Notes under the pieces: model-generated
What the model was told of the DNA's origin: nothing
Seen by the model: the letters and a program-made list of their open reading frames with translations, nothing else
The model's database searches: none
Assembly (NCBI GenBank): GCA_965213645.1
Contig: CBDBZX010000001.1
Coordinates: 1-64,000 of the forward strand
DNA length: 64,000 nucleotides
Source: CBDBZX01 sp965213645
GTDB lineage: Bacteria > Deinococcota > Deinococci > Deinococcales > Trueperaceae
Direction of reading: 5' to 3'
In this document: in pieces, positions 1-9,227 of the stretch
Numbering within the stretch: position 1 is the stretch's first letter
Layout: each line of letters begins with the position of its first letter
Position numbers and translations under genes: made by a program

Positions 1-1
1 C

Positions 2-73
2 CTCGTCGTAGGCGCGGTCGTGTTCCTGATCGTGGCACGGGGCGCGTTCCGAATACTGAGCCTGGCACGGTAG
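2..73 (+). CDS. C-terminal end of a membrane protein (cut by window edge)
   Basis: The first 23 codons read as a hydrophobic stretch (LVVGAVVFLIVARG) followed by a short basic tail and a TAG stop at 71-73. This looks like the last transmembrane helix of a gene that begins upstream of the window. It is too short to name, and the reading rests only on composition and the open frame. Confidence 0.4.
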   Translation, partial: LVVGAVVFLIVARGAFRILSLAR

Positions 74-313
74 CCGAAACCGACGGGTTTATCTTTGTGC
101 CATAAGGGATTATTGGGGAACTGCCACCACGGACGAACAGATGCGGGATGCTCAACAACCTCCATCAGGTGTGCAGTCTGAGTAAGCCAAAGCATCAGCT
201 AACAGCCGAGACGCACGACGCAACTCAGAAATATACGGCGCCGCCCGGTGCAACCAGAACCTTTTGGTGTTGTCTCAGCAAAGCTCGCCGCTCAGTTTGT
301 TACACTCACTCTC

Positions 314-1022
314 ATGTGGCATTTTTCATACATCATCTTGGTTGCGTTCGGATTCGCCGCGTCTGCTCAGGCACAATCGGTCGAGATGGAAGCGGCTAAT
401 GAAGCGCGACCTACGAGTCTCACGAGTTACACTGTACAGTCCGGTGAAAGTCTTAACGAGATCGCCGTGCGTTTCGGGATCACACTAGAGGCGCTTATGA
501 CCGCAAACAATCTAACGAGACCTACAGTCAATCCCGGTACTGTGCTGCAACTGCCGGAAGCTCCGCCGCCCGAGACCTATACGGTGAAACCTGGCGACAC
601 CCTTTACGACATCGCGCTTCTGGTCGGCGTCACTGTAGACCAGCTCGTCGCGCTCAACGACCTCGAGGGCAAGCTCATTCAAGCTGGTCAGATACTCACG
701 GTGTCGGGGACGCCTGCGGAGACGCCTAGCCGACCGCTCGTAGTCGTTGCAAGGCGACACCTTGTGGGATATTGCCCGCACCCACGACCTTACGGTAGTG
801 GCGCTCCGAGAAGCGAACGATCTCACGGCGCAAGCCCTGCAACCGGGTGACACCTTGAAAATTCCCGGTCATTTCTCGCCAGATATGCACGACCTCGGCG
901 CAGCAACCGCTCAAGAGGTCGCCGTCCGTGAGGGGGACACCCTCGCGCACCTCGCCGCACGTTACAACACGTCGGTGTCGGCGCTTATATCAGCGAACAA
1001 CCAAGTCGGTGACACCCGATAG
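314..1022 (+). pseudogene. LysM-repeat exported protein, frameshifted
   Basis: The ATG at 314 opens a signal peptide (MWHFSYIILVAFGFAASAQA) followed by LysM repeats, which bind peptidoglycan in the cell envelope. Two repeats (YTVQSGESLNEIA and YTVKPGDTLYDIA) lie in the first frame. Near position 745 the frame is lost. Dropping one base joins it to a second frame with QGDTLWDIARTHDLT and VREGDTLAHLAARYN, giving four LysM motifs. The last repeat is short, stopping at TAG 1020-1022, so the 3' end may hold another lesion. No catalytic domain follows. It could be a genuine pseudogene or a single-base sequencing error. No clear ribosome binding site precedes 314. Confidence 0.75.
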
Positions 1023-1086
1023 CGTTGCGCTTTACATAAAATGAATACATGAGCATGTATTATGAACTTATGTGGGGGATGTTGGC

Positions 1087-1797
1087 ATGCCACTGACGAC
1101 GCAAAGCTCTGAGGGAGCGTGTCTCAGCGCGACTCGACCCGTTCGGCTTCTTCTAGCGGATGAACACGCCCTATTTCGCCAAAGCATTCGTTATCTACTC
1201 GAGCGCGAAGCCGATTTACAGATCGTCGGTGAGGCTGCGACGAGCGCTAACGCTATCTCTGCAGCGCAAACGTTGCACCCCGATATCGTACTCCTCAGCC
1301 TCGAGCTGCCTGACGTAAACGGGCTGAGCGCAGCAGACGTCATGATGAAAACCTCGGCTGCCTCTGTGATCACGCTAACCTCGTGCGCTCACGCCGACGA
1401 GCTGCTGCGAGCTGTGCGCCTGGGTGCACGTGCCTATCTGCTCAAGGAGAACGATAGCAACACCTTAATGACGGGCATCCGCTGCGTCGCCAGAGGTGAA
1501 CATCTGCTCTCCCCGCAGCGTGTGCGTCACCTCTTACACCAGTTTGAAAGATGCCCAACCCAGCCGAGGGTTGAAGCGCACGACGCGCTGACGAGTCGTG
1601 AGATCGAGGTGCTCAAACAGGTGGCGCGAGGGGCGTCAAATGGCGACATCGCTCGCGCACTCGGCATCAAAGCGGGAACGGTCAATAATTACGTGTCACG
1701 AATTTTGGATAAACTTCACCTTGGGAACCGCACCGAAGCTGCGCTCTATGCTCTACGCACGGGCGTCGCGACGCTCGACCGAAACGTGGTCACGTGA
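1087..1797 (+). CDS. NarL/LuxR-type response regulator without phospho-acceptor Asp
   Basis: An N-terminal receiver-like domain (about residues 18-135) is followed by a GerE/LuxR helix-turn-helix (LTSREIEVLKQVARG, about 163-225). The family normally carries LLDL at the phosphorylation site. Here it reads LLSLELPDVNG, so the Asp is Ser (residue 71). The acidic pair (ADE), the Thr (ITLTS) and the Lys (YLLKEN) are still present. The ATG at 1087 is preferred over 1072 because GGGGGA lies 7 nt before it. No partner kinase is adjacent. It probably binds DNA independently of classical phosphorylation, which is inference. Confidence 0.85.
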   Translation: MPLTTQSSEGACLSATRPVRLLLADEHALFRQSIRYLLEREADLQIVGEAATSANAISAAQTLHPDIVLLSLELPDVNGLSAADVMMKTSAASVITLTSCAHADELLRAVRLGARAYLLKENDSNTLMTGIRCVARGEHLLSPQRVRHLLHQFERCPTQPRVEAHDALTSREIEVLKQVARGASNGDIARALGIKAGTVNNYVSRILDKLHLGNRTEAALYALRTGVATLDRNVVT

Positions 1798-1909
1798 CGC
1801 ACAAAACGCTGAACCGGAAGGCGCGGCAGCGGTAGCCGATGGGGACAATCGTCCCCTGTGTTCCCAACTAATTGCATGAGAGAATGTTCATATATTAAGG
1901 AGACCTGAC

Positions 1910-2554
1910 ATGACACGTCCGCAGAAACTCACCCTGACAACCCTAGCCGTACTTCTCGTGGCGCTGCTCGGCTATTTGGGCTATGCGCTACTCGCCCCGG
2001 CGGAAGACCCGCTCGCTGGCACGCCGCAGCCCGGCTACGCCGATCAACCCACGCTGGGTCAAGATGACGCCCCGGTCAAGCTCATCTTGTTCGAGAATTT
2101 CTTGTGTGAACACTGCAAGGCGTTCGAAGAGGAGGTCATGCCGCAGCTCAAACGCGACTACATTGACACGGGAGAGGTCGAAGCGTACTACATCAACCTC
2201 GCCTGGGGGGGCGAACGCTCGACCTTGGCGGGGTTAGCGGGCGAATGTGTCTACCGTCAAGACGAAGCAGCCTTCTGGTCTTACAAGTCCGCGCTCTACG
2301 AGGCGCAAGAGACGTGGCAAGGGGTTGACGATCTAGTAGCGGTAGCGCAGAGGACCGACGGACTGGACGCGGACGCGCTCCGCACCTGTATCGAGGAAAG
2401 GCGCTATCAAGACGAGGTGCAACGTGACCTCGACCTCGCCGAGCAGGTCGGAGTACAAGGTACACCGTCGCTAGTGGTCGGCAACCAGGGGTTTCAGGGA
2501 CCTAGCTACGAGGTCTTGAGACGCGAGATTGACGCGCAACTTAGCGGAGGTTGA
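1910..2554 (+). CDS. Membrane-anchored DsbA-family thiol oxidoreductase
   Basis: An N-terminal helix (LTLTTLAVLLVALLGYLGYAL) anchors or exports a thioredoxin-fold domain of the DsbA/BdbD family. The CXXC motif is CEHC at about residues 66-69 (FENFLCEHC). The cis-proline loop is GVQGTPSLVV near residue 185. Such proteins form or rearrange disulfides outside the membrane, and some help metallate cytochrome oxidase subunits. The start has a good AAGGAG eight bases upstream. It lies just upstream of sco and near ctaG, so a role in oxidase or cytochrome biogenesis is plausible. Its partner protein is not in the window. Confidence 0.88.
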   Translation: MTRPQKLTLTTLAVLLVALLGYLGYALLAPAEDPLAGTPQPGYADQPTLGQDDAPVKLILFENFLCEHCKAFEEEVMPQLKRDYIDTGEVEAYYINLAWGGERSTLAGLAGECVYRQDEAAFWSYKSALYEAQETWQGVDDLVAVAQRTDGLDADALRTCIEERRYQDEVQRDLDLAEQVGVQGTPSLVVGNQGFQGPSYEVLRREIDAQLSGG

Positions 2555-2632
2555 GGCGGTGTTCGCTAGTTTAGGTATGGGCGTTTTGTTGAACGAAGAA
2601 CAGGGCTATCGCCGAAAGGAAGGAGACGCTAG

Positions 2633-3259
2633 GTGAGCGTCAATAACCGTCAACGGTGGTGGTCGTTCCGGTTGCTGCTCTTACCGGCTGGCTTAGCGCT
2701 TCTGATGCTGGCGCTCAGCCTCTATGGTCTGTCGCGTTTCGCCCGAACGGATACGTCTGGAACCTTTTACGGCACTGCACTCGACAATCCGCCGCAGGTG
2801 GGTGACATCACGCTCACGACGGCGGGCGGCGAACGGGTCGCCCTCGCGGACTTCCGTGGTGGATGGCTGCTAGTGTTCTTCGGCTTCACGAGTTGCCCGG
2901 ACGTATGTCCGCTGACGATGGGTCGTTTAGCTAAGATGTACGACGAGTTGGGTCAACCCGAAGACGTTCAAGTGGTGATGATCAGCGTTGACCCGGCGAC
3001 GGATACGCCCGAACGTGTGCAGACCTACGTTCAGGGCTTCGACCCTAGTTTCATAGGCTTGACCGGCACCTCGGCGGAGATTGCCCAAGCCGCACGCACC
3101 TTTTTCATCGGCTATCAGCAGTTGGAGGAAGACGTGAGCCATACCGACACCGTCGCGCTCCTCGACCCAAAAGGGCAAATGCGCCTGATCTACACGCAAG
3201 ATAAAGTTACGCAAATAGGACGTGACCTCCAAGTGATTTTGGATAAGGGGCGTCTGTAG
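2633..3259 (+). CDS. sco: SCO1/SenC-family copper chaperone
   Basis: A membrane-anchored thioredoxin-like protein of the SCO1/SenC family, which delivers copper to the CuA site of cytochrome c oxidase. A transmembrane helix at about residues 12-36 precedes the domain. The copper-binding CPDVC motif is at about residues 88-92 (FTSCPDVCPLT), and the conserved His is in DVSHTDTVAL near residue 168. The GTG start at 2633 has AAGGAGG upstream. The length of 208 aa is usual. It sits between the DsbA-like gene and the convergent ctaG cluster, which supports oxidase assembly. Confidence 0.92.
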   Translation: MSVNNRQRWWSFRLLLLPAGLALLMLALSLYGLSRFARTDTSGTFYGTALDNPPQVGDITLTTAGGERVALADFRGGWLLVFFGFTSCPDVCPLTMGRLAKMYDELGQPEDVQVVMISVDPATDTPERVQTYVQGFDPSFIGLTGTSAEIAQAARTFFIGYQQLEEDVSHTDTVALLDPKGQMRLIYTQDKVTQIGRDLQVILDKGRL

Positions 3260-3342
3260 CCGCTCGAGTCATTGTCCCAGCTTTAGATGGACCGAAGGAA
3301 GGGGTGTTAGGGCGTCAGGCAGCGAGCCGAGCTTACGAGCGG

Positions 3343-4095
3343 CTATCTTTCGGACTGCTCTATCTTCACCTTTTCCCTCCTGGCTTTCAGCGTCAACCAG
3401 GTCACGCCTAGAGTGAGCAAGGTCAGCGCGACGCCTAATATTTGAGGCTGATACGCAACCCACACGCTTCCTCGTTTCGGATTGTCTTCCCACCAGAAGC
3501 CGACCAGTCGGTGCGTGAGCGTGCGTCCCTGTGCGACGATTTCTTCCTCGAGCGGTGCCCCTCTGTCTCCCTCCGGGTAGATGTCGCTTATCCTTGCGGC
3601 GTACTGAATGGACCTCAGCATCTCCGCCTCACGATCCACGTACGCGCCGATGCGCAGTGAGACCTCGTAACTGTAGGGGTCTGTGCCGAAACCGAGATAG
3701 GTTTCCGGGTCCAGGTATCTCGCGTCGGCGGAAAGAACGAGGTAACCGTCTGCTCCACGGCACGAAGGCTCATCCCTGACCTCGACCTCAGACGCCGCCA
3801 GCATCGTGCCGAGTGTTTCCCAGAGCCTGCGAGTGATAGTCGTCTCGGCGGTACGTCCGCGCTGCTGAACCGGCGTTTTGATCACGACACGCACCGAATC
3901 TGAATCGACGCAAAACGCGGTCCCCGCGAGGTGATAGTCCATCTGCTCGTGCGCAAGTGAGGAAGAGAGCAAGCACGTGGCAAGCAGCGCGGCGTACCGA
4001 AGAGGTCGTCGCACAACCTTTTGACTTGCGAGCTGAGAACCATTGAACAGGAGTACTGGACGGCGTTTACGTGGATATTTCGTGTCGCGCTTCAC
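3343..4095 (-). CDS. Secreted, membrane-tethered protein of unknown function
   Basis: I do not recognise this family. The GTG start at 4095 is preceded by AAAGGGG. The N-terminus is basic and followed by a signal-like segment (YAALLATCLLSSSLAHEQ). The body of about 170 residues has two Cys (AFCVDS, EPSCRG). A C-terminal helix (QILGVALTLLTLGVTWLTL) and a charged cytoplasmic tail follow. The topology is therefore exported domain plus C-terminal anchor. It follows ctaG by 14 bases on the same strand, so it is probably co-transcribed with the oxidase assembly genes and may act with them. That functional link is inference. Confidence 0.75.
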   Translation of the reverse strand: MKRDTKYPRKRRPVLLFNGSQLASQKVVRRPLRYAALLATCLLSSSLAHEQMDYHLAGTAFCVDSDSVRVVIKTPVQQRGRTAETTITRRLWETLGTMLAASEVEVRDEPSCRGADGYLVLSADARYLDPETYLGFGTDPYSYEVSLRIGAYVDREAEMLRSIQYAARISDIYPEGDRGAPLEEEIVAQGRTLTHRLVGFWWEDNPKRGSVWVAYQPQILGVALTLLTLGVTWLTLKARREKVKIEQSER

Positions 4096-4109
4096 CAGAA
4101 CTGTCCCCT

Positions 4110-4988
4110 TTAAGTGTCAGCGTCACGGCTATAGAGCGACGTGTTGGGGGACGGGTCAACGGTGCCCTCGGACGCCTCGTGCCGGGCGTGCGTTCGGTTC
4201 ATCGGTGGGCGGGTGCTCGAGCCCTGCTCCAAACGGTACCAGCGAAAAAAGGCGAGGACAAAAGGGACGCCGAAGACGATGAAGCCGACCCCTTTCATGA
4301 TGACCCCGCCGAGCTGCTGGTCGCCTAACGCACTGAGCCCGGTGATGCGCGGCGCGGCAACATAGGTGGGATAGAACGCCTCCGACGAGAAGGTGAGCAG
4401 GGCGGCGACGAGAAACTGCCCGAAGGGTAGGGCGAACAAGTAGGCGAGCTGACCCACGGGCGAGAGGCGCGGCAGCTCGGGCAGCGGACTCAGCAGCGGC
4501 CACCACATCAAGAGCGCCGTGCCGATGAAGAGCAAGTGTTCGCCGTGGTGGATGAGGTCGCTCCGCAGCGCAGCCTCGTAGACCGCTGGAAAGTGCCAGA
4601 CTGAGAAGAACAAGCTGAAGATGAATCCCGCTGCAATGGGATGGGTGAGCCACTGGGCAAGCGGCTTGACAACGCGGTTTAGAAGCAGCGGGCGCAGCAG
4701 CCAGGTAGGGGTCCCTTGAAGAAGTAATAGCGCAACAACGTAGCTAAGGAGTAGATGTTGCACCATGTGGGCGCTGAAGAGGTAGACCTCCGCGAGGTCG
4801 TGGAGCGGCGAACCTTCGGCTAGGTAGAATATCCCCAAAGCAGCGTAGAAGTACACGGCTTGCCGCGTCGGAAAGGTCGTACCAGGCGCGAGACGCTTTC
4901 GCAAGGGACCGGTGAGGAGCCCGTAAAGCAGCGCAACTGTAAGGGTTCCGCCGATGAGAACCGGGTCGGTCTGCCACCCTAACATCAC
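4110..4988 (-). CDS. ctaG: Cytochrome c oxidase assembly factor CtaG (caa3 type)
   Basis: A polytopic membrane protein of 292 aa matching the Caa3_CtaG family, needed to assemble caa3-type oxidase (CuB insertion is the proposed role). Recognisable stretches are HMVQHLLLSYVVALLLL, SLFFSVWHFPAVYEAAL and HHGEHLLFIGTALLMWWPLL, with His residues in membrane segments as expected. The C-terminal 35 residues are polar and variable. The gene overlaps the upstream FixH/CopC-like gene by 4 bases (ATGA type) and is followed by the unknown tethered protein. Sco lies convergent to it. No oxidase structural genes are in the window. Confidence 0.92.
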   Translation of the reverse strand: MMLGWQTDPVLIGGTLTVALLYGLLTGPLRKRLAPGTTFPTRQAVYFYAALGIFYLAEGSPLHDLAEVYLFSAHMVQHLLLSYVVALLLLQGTPTWLLRPLLLNRVVKPLAQWLTHPIAAGFIFSLFFSVWHFPAVYEAALRSDLIHHGEHLLFIGTALLMWWPLLSPLPELPRLSPVGQLAYLFALPFGQFLVAALLTFSSEAFYPTYVAAPRITGLSALGDQQLGGVIMKGVGFIVFGVPFVLAFFRWYRLEQGSSTRPPMNRTHARHEASEGTVDPSPNTSLYSRDADT

Positions 4989-5637
4989 GGCGACTCCCCT
5001 TGCGCCTTCGCCGCGCCGTCCACAGCCTCGTCGCCTCTGTTACCTGTCAATACAAGCACCGTCACGACTAGGGCGGCGACGAGCGGTAAGCCGAGAAGCC
5101 ATAGCAGCCAGGTTGAGAGGCTTTGCTGTCCTGTGGCGGTCGGTGGAAAGACGAAGTCAAGCCCTTCAGGATTGGTTGCGCTCCTCATATCAAAGTTGAG
5201 GGTGGCTCGAGCCTCCTCCTGCCTGAAGGTCTGGTCGCGCAGCAGGAGTGAATAGGTCGCTCGTTCCGGCAGGGTCACTTGGGTTTGATACACGCCCGCC
5301 GTCTCGGTTTCCTCGAAGCGGGCGCCGATCGGCTCGGCGTCCTCCGATGCTCCTTGCGTCCGGAACTCGGCGAGTATCCAAGCGTCTTCCACCGGCACCT
5401 GCGTGGGGTCGGTAAGCTCGAGCGTTAAGGTAAAAGGCTCGCCTGCTCGCGGCACGCCCGGCTCGCTTTGGATCGTGCCGAGGAGAGGGTAGCGTGGGCT
5501 AACACCCCTCCACCGAAGAGGAGTAGCCCCAGGGCGAGGATGAGACGCAGAGCCGGACGGGAAAACAATCTGTCACCTTTATCGCCCCTTAGAGAACCGG
5601 GTCGAAACGTCGCGAGCGGATGAGCAGCGCTGTTCAT
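4985..5637 (-). pseudogene. FixH/CopC-like exported protein, frameshifted
   Basis: The first frame gives an N-terminus and signal peptide (LRLILALGLLLFGGGVLAHA). A second frame resumes at about 5500 with PLLGTIQSEPGVPRAGEPF and continues through a beta-rich domain (TLTLELTDPTQVPVEDAW, AGVYQTQVTLPERATYSLLL) to a C-terminal helix. This resembles YtkA/FixH-like or CopC-like domains found with copper oxidase assembly genes. One base change near 5500 joins the frames. The start could be the ATG at 5637 or a TTG just before the signal peptide (AAAGGTGA upstream). It heads the ctaG operon. Decay or a sequencing error are both possible. Confidence 0.7.
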
Positions 5638-6053
5638 AACGCTTATTTTACCGCTTGTGCTCCCCTTTCAAGAGTTTAATTGTCCCGATTACGTCACAGT
5701 TGACTTCGATCAGCGCTGCGAAAGAGCTAGGTATGAAGCCGAGCTCTCGTGCTGTGTATGAGCTGATGACGATGAGGGTCAAACACTTAGCGTTCAGTCA
5801 GTTTACTGTCCCCCACCACCCACTAGCCATCCCTCTTGCGCTGCCCCGGTTGCGTCTCGGGGTCCTTCCAGCCCGACTGAGCACCGCTCTCTCGAGTTTG
5901 TCAGCGGCGAGCCCGTGTTAGAAGCTGCCCCCGCCCAGCACCTTTATAGAGGCTTTACACTCCGCTGCTACGCTGGAGCACTTGAGAGCGCGAGCTATGC
6001 GCTACCTCTGCTCCAAACTCAATCTTTAAGCCCGTGCTGAAAGAGGAACCTTT
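5638..6053. other. Intergenic region without a convincing gene
   Basis: These 416 bases separate divergently transcribed genes. I see no ORF with a plausible start and protein-like composition; the open frame at 5655-5921 is low-complexity and lacks a ribosome binding site. A weak TTGACT near 5700 could be part of a promoter, but no good -10 pairs with it. No RNA fold or repeat seen elsewhere in the window is evident here. Confidence 0.5.
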
Positions 6054-6590
6054 ATGGCGACAAGACAAGCAAAACGCAATCCGGCAAACAACTACCTCAA
6101 CCTCATCATGGGGATCGTCGTGACGCTCATCGTCGCGCTCATCGTCATCTTTATCGTGACGAACCGGATGCAGAGCGCCAGCTTGCCCGGTGAACGCTTC
6201 GCCGACCAAGGCAACACCCATATCGCGGATACCTCGACCTCACACCCCGCCTACAACAGCAACCCGCCCACCTCGGGCTGGCACGTCGGCTACCTTGCCG
6301 ACTGGGGCTCTTACGACTACGTCGTACCGGACGAGGTGTTGTTACACAACATGGAAGATGGCGGCGTGGTGCTCTGGTACAAGATGGGCACGCACGAGGA
6401 GAACTTGGCGAACATCGAGCGGTTAGAAGAGGTTGCGCGGGGCTACCGCCGCACCGTCATCGCGCCGCGTCAGGATTTAGAAACCCCTTACGCCCTTACT
6501 GCGTGGCAGCGCAAGCAGAATTTTGAAGCGGTGAATGAAACCGAGATGCGGGCGTTCTTGGAGGCGTTTGAGGGTATCGACAACCACTAG
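6054..6590 (+). CDS. DUF3105 membrane-anchored protein
   Basis: One transmembrane helix (LNLIMGIVVTLIVALIVIFI) follows a short basic N-terminus and leads to an extracytoplasmic domain. The domain carries the DUF3105 signature: HPAYNSNPPTSGWHVGY, then EVLLHNMEDGGVVLWYKMG. The family usually reads LEHGG at the second motif; here it is MEDGG. The biochemical function is not established. The ATG has AGAGGAA upstream. It is followed at 20 bases by the YdjM-like gene, so the two are probably co-transcribed. Confidence 0.88.
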   Translation: MATRQAKRNPANNYLNLIMGIVVTLIVALIVIFIVTNRMQSASLPGERFADQGNTHIADTSTSHPAYNSNPPTSGWHVGYLADWGSYDYVVPDEVLLHNMEDGGVVLWYKMGTHEENLANIERLEEVARGYRRTVIAPRQDLETPYALTAWQRKQNFEAVNETEMRAFLEAFEGIDNH

Positions 6591-6609
6591 CTTCATCCTC
6601 TTATCTCTT

Positions 6610-7188
6610 ATGACCACGCCCTCCCACCTCATCGTCACGGCGGCGCTTGCTAAGCGGCAGCGCAAGATTGAACTGCCTCTCTGGGCGGTTTTGGTCGGTT
6701 CGGTTGCGCCCGATATTCCCATTTACCTTCTAATGTCGGGCACGACGCTCTACATGTGGCTGCAAGGTGAGAACTTGAGCGAGGCGCACGAGTGGATGGC
6801 GGAGACGCTCTTCTACACCAGCCCTTATTGGGTTATCCCGCACAACTTCCTGCACGCACCACTCATCCTAGCGGTGGGTCTAGTTCTCCTCTGGCGCTAC
6901 CGTCATACTCAGAGAACCGTCCAGCGTTGGCTCTTCTGGTTCCTCGCGGCTGCCGCCTTGCATACCTTCATCGACATCCTCACACACAATAGCGACGGAC
7001 CCTTGTTGCTCTTTCCCTTCGACTGGTCGCTTCGCTTCTCGAGCCCCGTCTCCTATTGGGACCCTGCGCACTTCGGACGGCAGTTCTTCGTCTTCGAGCT
7101 GACGCTGGACGCACTGCTCATTCTCTACCTCTTTAGAGAACAACTCCAACGCCGCTGGCAGCGGTTTAGGGCAATAATAGAGGGATGA
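6610..7188 (+). CDS. YdjM/LexA-binding-type membrane metal-dependent hydrolase
   Basis: A polytopic membrane protein of 192 aa. The N-terminus MTTPSHLIVTAALAKRQ and the motif HTFIDILTHNSDG (H-x3-D-x3-H) match the inner-membrane YdjM-like family of putative zinc hydrolases. A further conserved site is HNFLHAPLI. ATG 6610 is chosen because similar proteins begin close to the PSHL motif; the frame stays open upstream to 6535 over the previous gene. Its stop overlaps the start of the response regulator (ATGA), so it likely belongs to the same operon. The substrate is unknown. Confidence 0.82.
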   Translation: MTTPSHLIVTAALAKRQRKIELPLWAVLVGSVAPDIPIYLLMSGTTLYMWLQGENLSEAHEWMAETLFYTSPYWVIPHNFLHAPLILAVGLVLLWRYRHTQRTVQRWLFWFLAAAALHTFIDILTHNSDGPLLLFPFDWSLRFSSPVSYWDPAHFGRQFFVFELTLDALLILYLFREQLQRRWQRFRAIIEG

Positions 7189-7892
7189 GCCCTTTGAATA
7201 AGGACGCGCCCATCCTTATTGTCGAGGATGACCCCGACATCGTTAAAATTGTCCAAGCTTACTTAGGACGTGAAGGTTACGCCGTCGAGGTGGCAACCGA
7301 TGGGGCAAGTGGGCTCGAGAAAGCCCTCACGCTCTCCCCGCGCCTCGTCGTGCTGGACTGGATGTTGCCGCATCTGGATGGGTTGGAGTTCTTGCGGCGG
7401 CTGCGGCTCGAGCGCCCCACGCCGGTCATTATGCTCACCGCGAAAGGTGAGGAGCCGGACCGATTAGCGGGCTTTGCGGCAGGTGTGGACGACTACGTAC
7501 CTAAACCCTTCTCCCCGCGCGAACTCGTCGCCCGTGTGCAGGCAGTGTTACGGCGGGGTGAAGCGTCGGCGGACGTGCGGCAAACCATTCAACAAGGTGC
7601 GTTAGAGATCGACCTAGACAAACGCACCGCGCGTTTAGACGGAAACCCACTCGAGCTGACCACCCTAGAATTTGACCTCTTGGTGACGCTCGCTTCGCAG
7701 CCGGGGCGCGTCTTTCGCCGCAACGACCTCTTGAGCCGCGTGTGGGGTGAGGATTTTTTAGGCGTGGACCGCGTGGTGGACGTGCACGTGTCGAACTTGC
7801 GGCAGAAGCTCGAGTCCAGAGCCCCAACCGCCCGACCTACTCTGCTCACCGTGCGCGGCGTGGGCTACAAGTTCAGCGAGGACGCCTTATGA
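7185..7892 (+). CDS. OmpR/PhoB-family response regulator
   Basis: The receiver domain has the acidic pair in ILIVEDDPD, phospho-acceptor Asp in VVLDWMLPHLDG (about residue 59), the T in PVIMLTAKG and the Lys in DYVPKPFSPREL. A C-terminal winged helix (LTTLEFDLLVTLASQPGRVF, then VDVHVSNLRQKLE and TVRGVGYKF) binds DNA. It overlaps the preceding stop and the following kinase start (ATGA at 7889), so the two-component pair is translationally coupled. The signal sensed is not evident; neighbouring genes suggest envelope or respiratory control. Confidence 0.95.
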   Translation: MSPLNKDAPILIVEDDPDIVKIVQAYLGREGYAVEVATDGASGLEKALTLSPRLVVLDWMLPHLDGLEFLRRLRLERPTPVIMLTAKGEEPDRLAGFAAGVDDYVPKPFSPRELVARVQAVLRRGEASADVRQTIQQGALEIDLDKRTARLDGNPLELTTLEFDLLVTLASQPGRVFRRNDLLSRVWGEDFLGVDRVVDVHVSNLRQKLESRAPTARPTLLTVRGVGYKFSEDAL

Positions 7893-9083
7893 GAGGGCTA
7901 AACGTGAGAAGCCTCAGCTTCATAAGGGGGTTGAAGTGGCGCGACCTCGACCTCTATGGACGCCTGCTCATCTCCTACCTCTTAGTCGTCGCCACGTGCT
8001 GCCTGACCTTTTTCTCTGGCGAGCGAGGCGTTCGCGCCGCTCCTTTGTTCGAGCAACACATCGAGACCATGATGGCGCAACTCGGCACGCTGACCGACAC
8101 TTCACGCCCCGAGATCGTAGCGATGGAGACCGACTTGCGCCGCTCCTACCGCGAAGCCACCGAACAGGCGATGCGCTGGGGCATCCTCGGCTCGGTCATC
8201 ATCGCAGGCGTGGTCAGCCTCATCGTCACTTGGTTCATCGTCTCGCCTCTACGCAAGATGAAAACTGCCAGTAGCCGTGTCGCCTCGGGGAGGTATCACG
8301 AGCGGCTCAGCACGAACTATCCGGGTGAAATCGGGGCGCTAGCGGGCGCGTTCAATGAGATGGCAGGCTCCTTGGAGCAGACCGAGCAGCGCCGCGTCGA
8401 ACTCCTGAACAATGTCGCCCACGAGTTCAAGACGCCGTTGAGCAGCTTGCACGGCTACTTGGAGGGTCTGGAGGACGGGCTCTTCGAGGCGGATGCAGAG
8501 ACCTTGGCAGCGTGTCAAAAGCAGGTGAACCGTTTAGAACGGCTAGTCGGGGATATTTCCCTACTCTCTAAAGTCGAGAGTGGTCAAGACGAGTTGAACC
8601 CGCAGGAGGTTCAGGTTCAAAGCCTCCTCGAGCAACAGAGAGCCGCCTTTCGCCCGCAGTTTGAGCAGAAGGGGGTGACGTTGACAGCGCAAAAGGTCCC
8701 CGCCACACTCACCGTCCGCGCCGACCCGACGCGCAGTGCTCAAGTGTTGGCGAACCTCATCGACAACGCCTTGCGCCACACGCCATTCGGGGGCGAGGTG
8801 TGCCTCAGCGCAGCGTTTCAGCATAAAGAGGTACGTTTCGAGGTGACAGACACGGGCGAGGGCATCGCTGCGCAAGATTTGCCGCACCTCTTCACGCGCT
8901 TTTACCGTGCGGACAAAGCGCGTGGCGGCAGCAATAGCGGCATCGGCTTGACGATTGCCAAGCACTATGTTCAGCGGCAAGGGGGACGCATCGGGGTAGA
9001 GAGCACTCCAAGGTGAGGGAAGCTGCTTCTGGTTCACGTTGCCCGTCTCGCAGGTAGCATCTGGTCAGCGACACGCTCACTAA
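7889..9083 (+). pseudogene. Sensor histidine kinase, frameshifted near its 3' end
   Basis: Two transmembrane helices (YGRLLISYLLVVATCCLTFF and about residues 95-117) flank a short sensor loop, followed by HAMP, then HisKA with NNVAHEFKTPLSSLHGYL (phospho-acceptor His), then HATPase with NLIDNALRHTP, DTGEGI and GIGLTIAKHYV. The frame ends prematurely after GVESTPR at 9016. Removing one A near 9011 restores the expected GEGSCFWFTLPVSQ ending and moves the stop to 9081-9083, inside an interspersed repeat. All catalytic boxes lie before the lesion, so the protein may work even if the frameshift is real. Coupled to the OmpR-type regulator. Confidence 0.85.
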
Positions 9084-9125
9084 GGAAAACATAGACGAGC
9101 ACGCACATTCGGTGATGATGTCTGC
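9050..9125. repeat. Interspersed ~76-nt inverted repeat, copy A
   Basis: Left end GCAGGTAGCATCTGGTCA and right end TGATGATGTCTGC are imperfect inverted arms. The core GCACGCACATTCGGTGAT matches copy E at 45263-45338, which has the same length. It overlaps the restored 3' end of the histidine kinase gene. Confidence 0.8.
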
Positions 9126-9227
9126 GCTATTTCAACTCAGTATTTTTGCTCATCGCTTCGTTTAGAATTCGAGCTTTATTTAAGCTGAACATTGACCCTG
9201 TACTTTATGTCGTAAAGGAGGTTCGGT

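Noticed and set aside
5655..5921. Open frame of 88 codons between the FixH-like and DUF3105 genes
   Set aside because: No ribosome binding site, no domain and low-complexity Leu/Ser-rich translation.
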